From: Candidatus Cloacimonadota bacterium
GTDB taxonomy: Bacteria; Cloacimonadota; Cloacimonadia; Cloacimonadales; TCS61
Direction of reading: 5' to 3'
NCBI GenBank assembly: GCA_014382915.1
Contig: JACNIV010000112.1
Location: 1 to 5,070, forward strand
Length of the DNA stretch: 5,070 nucleotides
Positions 1-5,070 of the stretch are shown here, piece after piece. Made by a program: the position numbers and the translations under genes. The notes below the pieces were generated by a model. It was not told the DNA's origin and ran no database searches. It saw only the letters and a program-made list of their open reading frames with translations. Numbering within the stretch: position 1 is the first letter of the stretch; the number at the start of each line of letters is the position of its first letter.

Positions 1-1882
1 TGGCAATTTCATCTCTATTAGTAGTTAATTTTTTCTCTATTTCAGAGGGGAACAGGTTTGAACTGATAGTTTCATCCGGTTTATCTTCCTTACTGTAAAC
101 ACCAAAGGAACTACTGAACAGGAAAAGATTCTTATCAGCATCATATTTTTTTACAATTTTAAAATGGACGTTCTCATATCTGACATTATCCAATACCTCT
201 CGCTGAACACCTGTGATCCTTTTTGAAAGACGCCATTCTTCGTCGAAGTAGTTATGTTTGTAAATATAGTACTGATTTTCAAGCAGATTTTCATTACCCA
301 GATAGAGATTGCCCGGATAAAGAGATCTTGTTTGTTCATCATAAGAGAGGATTTGCGTAAGAATGTAGTCATCTCCCAGATCTTTATTGCATTTAAAGGT
401 CATTTCAAAGAAAAGGGTCTGATTTTTATTGCTGTCTTTGGGGAGTTCAATTATGATTTTCTTATCCTGATAATATTCATTTTTATTGGCTATCTGTTTA
501 CCGGTTTCGTCAAAAACCTTGAAGTAGATGTTCCTGACTTTATACGTTTTGTTCATATTGTATTCATAGTTAACCAGAAGTCTGGTTTTCGATTCATCCA
601 AAAAGGTGGAATTTGTAAGGTAAACAACAGGTTTCCCCCACATTACCCTATTATAATCGCCTTTATCATCTTCGCCGTCAATTACATTGAAACCGGAGAT
701 CTGAGGCAGCATGTCGGAATTGATAATATCCAGCGAAGAGACATCGGAGAAGGTTTCGTATTTTGCTACATCATATAAAGAAAAAACGAAATAGTAGTCT
801 TCTATATTTTCGACATCGATATCCACATCAACTTCGTGTTCTTTCCCTGTGAAAATATTCGGATATTTCTTTTCTCCGATGATCTTATTATTTAATATGT
901 TTATCGAAACAGTTTTAGAAGGTGTATAAGGGTAGGAAGAATATCGCTGGTAGATAAATTCTGCAGGATTTTCCACGGTTCTTTCAAGTGCAACTACTGT
1001 GGAATCTTCTTTCATTGCCAGACCGTTCTTTTCAACTTCATCAAGATATTTCAGGTATTTGGCAAATTTTTCGAGGTCATTTTTCTTCATCATATAAATC
1101 CGGTGATAATAAATATCATCGGTAAAAGTTGGAAGTGACCATTCGAATTGCAGTCTGTTCTTATCCTGTACATAGACAGCGTAAAATGCAGATATTTTTT
1201 CCGGTGAGTTCTCTCTGGGAATGCCAATTGCGGGCTGGACGTGAGGATAATATCTTCGAGATTCGCTGACTGCTATAACTGTATAATAGTAGTTATGGTC
1301 AGTGATCAGTTTCTTTGCCAGTTGCTCGAATTCTCTTAACTTCAATCCGGCATAAACCGTAGTATCTTCATCAGCTACCACTTCCATTTTACGGCTGTGA
1401 TAGTAATAATCCTTTTCTGAAATGACCCCGAGAATATCATAGTGTTCAAGTTGGGGACCGAGGATATTCACATCACGAGGATAACGGCGGTATAAAGGGT
1501 TGCCTTTTTTCTGTCCCTTTTCCCTCCTCAGCTTTCCTCTTGCCTGGGTGTCCGCAAAATAATTGAAATCCGTATCATAAAAATACATTTCTTCAGCAAG
1601 AACACCGGTTTTCACATTAACATCGATCTTTCCTATAAAAAAAAGAGAATCAGGCGTAATACCGCGATAAACACGGTATTCGATGATTCTCCTCTCTTTT
1701 GGCAAGGGCTTCCAGCTCAGCATCAACCCCGATCCATCATCGTTCGGAATATCGTTAACATCAAGATTTTCCACGATGTACTCTGATTCATCAACTGCGG
1801 CATGGGTCGTTTGCGGTAAGAGCAAGAAGCTAAATGCCAGAAGAAACAGGAAAAACCCAGTTCTGGCAAAGGTTAACTTCAT
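1..1882 (-). CDS. Secreted protein with fibronectin-III-like domains, 3' end outside the window
   Basis: I do not recognise this as a named protein. The frame is open without a stop for 627 codons from the ATG at 1882-1880 to the left edge, so the C-terminus is missing. Residues 1-28 look like a Sec signal peptide: K2 and R7, a hydrophobic core at about 9-22, and probable cleavage after THA (26-28). The mature part shows strand patterns typical of fibronectin type III domains. The first is around residues 36-206 (LMLSWKP at 53-59, EYRVYRG at 68-74, YYYTVIAVSES at 198-208). A second begins near 226 (LQFEWSLP at 244-251, closing strand about 362-372), and a possible third near 393 (VMWGKP at 413-418). 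Long polar inserts separate the expected strands. Tyrosine and acidic residues are frequent. No catalytic motif is visible. An in-frame ATG lies two codons upstream (1888-1886), but it abuts the GGAG, so the 1882 start is preferred. It probably acts in the periplasm or at the cell surface. Coding status is firm; the FN3 assignment is moderate and the role unknown. Confidence 0.6.
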   Translation of the reverse strand, partial: MKLTFARTGFFLFLLAFSFLLLPQTTHAAVDESEYIVENLDVNDIPNDDGSGLMLSWKPLPKERRIIEYRVYRGITPDSLFFIGKIDVNVKTGVLAEEMYFYDTDFNYFADTQARGKLRREKGQKKGNPLYRRYPRDVNILGPQLEHYDILGVISEKDYYYHSRKMEVVADEDTTVYAGLKLREFEQLAKKLITDHNYYYTVIAVSESRRYYPHVQPAIGIPRENSPEKISAFYAVYVQDKNRLQFEWSLPTFTDDIYYHRIYMMKKNDLEKFAKYLKYLDEVEKNGLAMKEDSTVVALERTVENPAEFIYQRYSSYPYTPSKTVSINILNNKIIGEKKYPNIFTGKEHEVDVDIDVENIEDYYFVFSLYDVAKYETFSDVSSLDIINSDMLPQISGFNVIDGEDDKGDYNRVMWGKPVVYLTNSTFLDESKTRLLVNYEYNMNKTYKVRNIYFKVFDETGKQIANKNEYYQDKKIIIELPKDSNKNQTLFFEMTFKCNKDLGDDYILTQILSYDEQTRSLYPGNLYLGNENLLENQYYIYKHNYFDEEWRLSKRITGVQREVLDNVRYENVHFKIVKKYDADKNLFLFSSSFGVYSKEDKPDETISSNLFPSEIEKKLTTNRDEIA

Positions 1883-1887
1883 AAACA

Positions 1888-1895
1888 TCTCCTTT
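1888..1895 (-). promoter_or_regulatory. Ribosome binding site that decides the start of the FN3-like gene
   Basis: On the minus strand AAAGGAGA precedes the ATG at 1882, with 6 nt between GGAG and the start codon, an ideal spacing. The same stretch runs directly into the alternative in-frame ATG at 1888-1886, leaving that codon no spacer. The site therefore selects the downstream ATG. Confidence 0.75.
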
Positions 1896-1933
1896 ACTTT
1901 TTTTATCGAAATACTCTTTCTTTTTTCAGATAA

Positions 1934-1971
1934 ATTTTAGCAAAAACATTCGTTACAACCAATATTGTCAA
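1934..1971 (-). promoter_or_regulatory. Candidate promoter for the FN3-like gene
   Basis: On the minus strand a -10-like TAAAAT (1939-1934) is preceded by TGC, giving an extended -10. A weak TTGGTT (1962-1957) sits 17 nt upstream. A perfect TTGACA (1971-1966) also lies here, but it is 26 nt from TAAAAT, too far for a standard pair with it. The site lies in the 99-bp gap after the M23 gene. This is pattern matching to the E. coli-type sigma-70 consensus, and the true consensus of this organism is unknown. Confidence 0.35.
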
Positions 1972-1981
1972 CCTGTTTATT

Positions 1982-3202
1982 TTACTTAGTTAAATTGTCT
2001 ATTTCAAGATTGGAAACATCCGGGTTGAAAAGATAGGTTCTTAAACTATCTACATGTATTTGAAACAGCTCCATTTCACCTTTGGGAACTGGTGGGCCCG
2101 ACACATTTTTCAATCTCAACGGATTGATAGCCTTTTCATATTGATAGATCGTATAATGCAGATGATTCCCGGTTGAAAGACCTGTCGATCCTACATAGCC
2201 TATGATATCGTGCTGTTTAACTTTATTTCCTACTTTGTATTTTCCATAACTGCTCAGATGACCATAGAGGGTTTTATATCCATTCGCATGACGAATTATT
2301 ATCGTTTTGCCATATCCACCGGTTCTGCCGTTTACAGAAGGGTGTCCTCCTTTCCAACCTCCATGAATGATGGTGCCGTCTGCAGAGGCTTCCACGGGTG
2401 TTCCATAAGCGGCAGCATAATCTACTCCGTTATGCATCCACGATTTTTTTGTGATCGGATGTCTTCTCATTCCAAAATATGAGGAGATCCGTCTGTAATT
2501 TAATGGTGATTTCAGGAAAGCTTTCTGAAATGATTTCCCATTTTCGTCATAATATTTGGAAATGCCTTTATTATTGGTATAACGATAGGCTATATTATCA
2601 TAGTTTCGGCTGGTATATTGAGCTACCAGGATTTCACCATATTTGATGAATTCTCCACTTTCGGTTTTGTACTGCTCAAAAGCCAGTGTGAAACTATTAC
2701 CCTTCTGAGGATCGATAAAGAAATCGATATCCCATTGAAATATCTGGCTCATCATAACTGCCAGTGCCGGTCCTTCTCCACCATCGATAACGGCATTCCA
2801 GAGTGAAGATTCCATAACTCCCTCGAAAGTATCGATCTCTTTTACCAATTTCAGAGTATCGATTTGAGTGAGGAAAACATCGGCAGTATCGCGAATAACA
2901 CGATAAGTGTGGATCTTGTCGGGGATATAAATTAATTCATGCATTACGTCCAGGGTATCAAGTCTCACCACAAAGCTGTCTGCTGGTTGAGCACGTCTGA
3001 GATTGTATATGGAATCCATTTTATTAACGAATTTATACACTGTGGCATTTTCGATACCTTCATCGATGAGGGCATTTGCTAGTGTTTCCCCTTCCTGCAA
3101 GGAACCGGATAGATAAATAAAGGGATCTATTTCTTCGGGTGTCTTTTTGCTGCAGGAAAGCAATATTAATAGTAGTAAACAAAACACAAAAAATCTATTC
3201 AT
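1982..3202 (-). CDS. M23 family peptidoglycan endopeptidase, lipoprotein (MepM/Csd3-like)
   Basis: This 406-residue protein is predicted to cut peptide cross-links in peptidoglycan from a membrane-anchored position. Residues 1-16 are a lipoprotein signal with lipobox LLSC and lipidated Cys17; Ser18 follows, which by E. coli rules would send it to the outer membrane. Residues about 30-125 match the LysM/OapA-like N-terminal part of Csd3/MepM-type proteins. Residues about 126-240 match their second domain (WDIDFF at 157-162, YYDENGKS at 217-224). The catalytic M23 domain covers about 241-362. The zinc ligands and catalytic residues are present: H257 and D261 in HNGVD, H315 in YGH, and H347/H349 in HLH. 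It is therefore probably active, unlike NlpD/EnvC-type activators. A roughly 10-residue glycine-rich insertion (287-296) is unusual. A 40-residue tail follows the fold. The start at 3202 has AGGA 6 nt upstream. It is divergent from rseP and is followed by the FN3-like gene. The family is certain; the exact bond cleaved is inferred. Confidence 0.95.
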   Translation of the reverse strand: MNRFFVFCLLLLILLSCSKKTPEEIDPFIYLSGSLQEGETLANALIDEGIENATVYKFVNKMDSIYNLRRAQPADSFVVRLDTLDVMHELIYIPDKIHTYRVIRDTADVFLTQIDTLKLVKEIDTFEGVMESSLWNAVIDGGEGPALAVMMSQIFQWDIDFFIDPQKGNSFTLAFEQYKTESGEFIKYGEILVAQYTSRNYDNIAYRYTNNKGISKYYDENGKSFQKAFLKSPLNYRRISSYFGMRRHPITKKSWMHNGVDYAAAYGTPVEASADGTIIHGGWKGGHPSVNGRTGGYGKTIIIRHANGYKTLYGHLSSYGKYKVGNKVKQHDIIGYVGSTGLSTGNHLHYTIYQYEKAINPLRLKNVSGPPVPKGEMELFQIHVDSLRTYLFNPDVSNLEIDNLTK

Positions 3203-3355
3203 CTTTTTTCCTAAAATTATTTATTGAATGCTTTTTGTTTTTATTGCATATGTTGTCAAATAAATTTCATGATTCCTATAGGTAACAGCAAAAAACTTGA
3301 CCAGAGCAAGTGAAATCTGGAATTGGAACAGTAGCTAAAGATATTGAGAGGAAAG
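3203..3355. promoter_or_regulatory. Divergent intergenic region between the M23 gene and rseP
   Basis: This 153-bp AT-rich spacer must hold the 5' signals of both the M23 gene (leftward) and rseP (rightward). The clearest element is TTGTCAA at 3253-3259. On the minus strand it reads TTGACAA, a perfect -35 hexamer pointing at the M23 gene, and on the plus strand TTGTCA points at rseP. The M23 Shine-Dalgarno AGGA is at 3212-3209. I see no open reading frame, RNA gene or strong hairpin terminator in it. Confidence 0.6.
3253..3282 (+). promoter_or_regulatory. Candidate rseP promoter
   Basis: TTGTCA (3253-3258) and TATAGG (3277-3282) are separated by 18 nt, and the rseP start codon lies 73 nt further on. 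The -35 half matches the sigma-70 consensus at five of six positions. The -10 half matches at four and lacks the usual final T. It is weak evidence on its own, supported mainly by its position. Confidence 0.3.
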
Positions 3356-4666
3356 ATGTTAAGTATAATCGGTGCACTAATAGTGCTTGGAATATTGGTT
3401 ACAGTTCATGAAACCGGGCATTTTGTAGTCGCCCGGATAATTGGAGTGGAAATAGAGAAATTTTCCATCGGATTCGGACCCAGATTATTAAGTTTTAAAA
3501 AAGGTACAACAGAATACAGGATATCTATAATTCCTCTGGGTGGTTATGTTAAGATGAAAGGAGAAAAGCCGGACGAAGAAGTTGATGATGACACCGGTTC
3601 TTATCATTCCAAATCCTGGTGGGAAAGAGGATTAATTGCTTTTGCGGGACCTTTTGCTAACTTCCTTTTTGCGCTTATTATTTTTATTGCTTCCTTTGCT
3701 ATTGGTAAATATTATGAAGATCATCTTCCGGTTATTGGAAAGATTGAACCTGCATACGAACAGGTGTTTGAGAAAAATGATACAATATTGGAAATAAACG
3801 GTCATCCTGTTCAGGGATGGAGTCAACTGGTTCAATACACCAAACCCGGTGAATATAATTCTATGCTATTGGAACGTGAAGGTAAAACACTTGAAATAGA
3901 ATTAGCAGAAATCGAACCCCGAACCTGGTACTCGGAAATCTTGCCGTTATCACCTTCTGTTATTGGAGAAGTAGCACCCGGAATGGCAGCCTACCAGGCA
4001 GGATTGATGGCAGGGGACAGCATACTTGCAATAAATGGTAAGAAGGTAAATGACTGGTATGAAATGCGGGAATTAATAACCGGTAGTAAAAGTGATGAAA
4101 TAACTCTCGTCATCAAACGGGGAGAACAAACTTTTGAAAAATCTCTGCTGCTTGAAGAGAACATATTACAAGACAATAAAATAATAGGAATAATGCAATA
4201 TCTACCCGTAAAAATTGAAGAACGTTATAATATCGGAGAGTCTATAAAGTATGGTTCGATCACCACTGTTAATTTTGTAGCATTGAACTATGCAATGCTT
4301 TTCAAACTGGTCACCAAACCCAAAGCTATCAAATCCAATCTGGGCGGTCCGATCATGATCTATACGATGTCTAAACAAACTATTAATAAAGGTTGGAATT
4401 ACATACTTTCTTTCATTGGCGCTATCAGTATAATATTGATGATCATGAACCTGCTGCCGATCCCTGTGCTGGATGGAGGACATATCTTCTTTTGCTTTGT
4501 TGAAGGAATTCAGAAGAAACCACTTTCCCAGAGATTGCAGATAGCATTGCAAAATATTGGTATCTTTATCTTATTATTTTTAATGGTATTTGCTTTTTGG
4601 AACGATATCAGCAGGATTTTTACGCGTAATGTCTCAATTCAAGAACAGAAAATGAACATGGAATAA
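3356..4666 (+). CDS. rseP: RIP metalloprotease RseP (site-2 protease family, M50)
   Basis: RseP is an inner-membrane zinc protease that cuts transmembrane segments, classically of anti-sigma factors after a first periplasmic cut; it can also clear signal-peptide remnants. The protein has 436 residues, close to the 450 of E. coli RseP. The first membrane segment (about 3-17) runs into the HExxH zinc motif HETGH (18-22), followed by FSIGFGPRL (36-44). AGPFANF (97-103) opens the second membrane segment. Two PDZ-like domains follow, about 125-187 and 201-265. The second is canonical (AGLMAGDSILAING at 215-228), while the first lacks the usual AGL-GD turn. The third zinc ligand lies in NLLPIPVLDGGH (365-376, D373), and a last membrane segment spans about 400-416. 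A TTG at 3344 would add four residues but lies within the Shine-Dalgarno AGAGG (3347-3351). The ATG at 3356 matches the usual family N-terminus MLxI. It is not preceded by dxr, its common partner in proteobacteria. Its substrate here is unknown. Confidence 0.97.
   Translation: MLSIIGALIVLGILVTVHETGHFVVARIIGVEIEKFSIGFGPRLLSFKKGTTEYRISIIPLGGYVKMKGEKPDEEVDDDTGSYHSKSWWERGLIAFAGPFANFLFALIIFIASFAIGKYYEDHLPVIGKIEPAYEQVFEKNDTILEINGHPVQGWSQLVQYTKPGEYNSMLLEREGKTLEIELAEIEPRTWYSEILPLSPSVIGEVAPGMAAYQAGLMAGDSILAINGKKVNDWYEMRELITGSKSDEITLVIKRGEQTFEKSLLLEENILQDNKIIGIMQYLPVKIEERYNIGESIKYGSITTVNFVALNYAMLFKLVTKPKAIKSNLGGPIMIYTMSKQTINKGWNYILSFIGAISIILMIMNLLPIPVLDGGHIFFCFVEGIQKKPLSQRLQIALQNIGIFILLFLMVFAFWNDISRIFTRNVSIQEQKMNME

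Positions 4667-5070
<404 letters not shown>

Noticed and set aside
254..778. Plus-strand 174-codon open frame with a hydrophobic, Ile/Phe-rich translation
   Set aside because: It lies wholly antisense to the continuous minus-strand FN3-like gene. Its hydrophobic look follows from reading the complement of Asp/Glu/Asn/Lys-rich codons. No family pattern was seen.
1683..1940. Plus-strand 85-codon open frame crossing the start of the FN3-like gene
   Set aside because: It is antisense to a signal peptide with a clear start and Shine-Dalgarno. Its protein shows no motif.
1960..1967. Palindrome CAATATTG downstream of the M23 stop as a terminator
   Set aside because: Only 8 nt long, it has no loop, its flanks do not extend the pairing, and there is no matching U-tract.
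2210..2806. Plus-strand open frames at 2210-2482 and 2618-2806
   Set aside because: Both are shadows of the M23 gene, whose conserved domain accounts for the sequence.
3301..3320. Inverted repeat CCAGA/TCTGG in the rseP leader
   Set aside because: A 5-bp stem with a 10-nt loop in an AT-rich leader is easily expected by chance. No riboswitch or operator pattern was recognised.
3344..3355. TTG at 3344 as the rseP start
   Set aside because: It would overlap the Shine-Dalgarno, and the ATG at 3356 gives the normal family N-terminus.
3632..4552. Minus-strand open frames inside rseP
   Set aside because: They are antisense to conserved RseP domains and have no recognisable product.

Overview
The window reads as chromosomal DNA from an AT-rich Gram-negative bacterium. 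It holds four protein genes in two divergent pairs around a 153-bp intergenic region (3203-3355). The outer-membrane-type lipoprotein peptidase, the site-2 protease RseP and the secreted fibronectin-III-like protein suggest the FCB side of the tree, perhaps something like Cloacimonadota. That placement is inference from gene style, not from a marker gene.

Left half, minus strand: a zinc M23 peptidoglycan endopeptidase lipoprotein (1982-3202) is followed after 99 bp by a large secreted protein with fibronectin-type-III-like strands. The second gene starts at 1882 and runs off the left edge of the window, with 627 codons visible and no stop. The 99-bp gap carries a promoter-like sequence and a strong Shine-Dalgarno, so the FN3-like gene may be transcribed alone as well as by readthrough.

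Right half, plus strand: rseP (3356-4666), an intramembrane zinc protease with both catalytic motifs intact, is followed after 12 bp by the 5' part of tgt (queuine/preQ1 tRNA-guanine transglycosylase, 4679 to the right edge). The short gap implies one transcript. The tgt reading frame has no ATG, GTG or TTG at its natural N-terminus. A GGAGG sits 5 nt before an ATT codon exactly where the start should be, so either tgt uses a rare AUU start or there is a base error there.

Three of the four genes act in the cell envelope: wall cleavage, regulated intramembrane proteolysis and a secreted protein. The fourth modifies the tRNA wobble base. I see no CRISPR array, mobile element, RNA gene or phage gene. 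No convincing new system is visible. The points most worth checking are the tgt start codon, changes in the tgt substrate-site motif, a glycine-rich insertion in the M23 fold, and the unidentified FN3-like protein.
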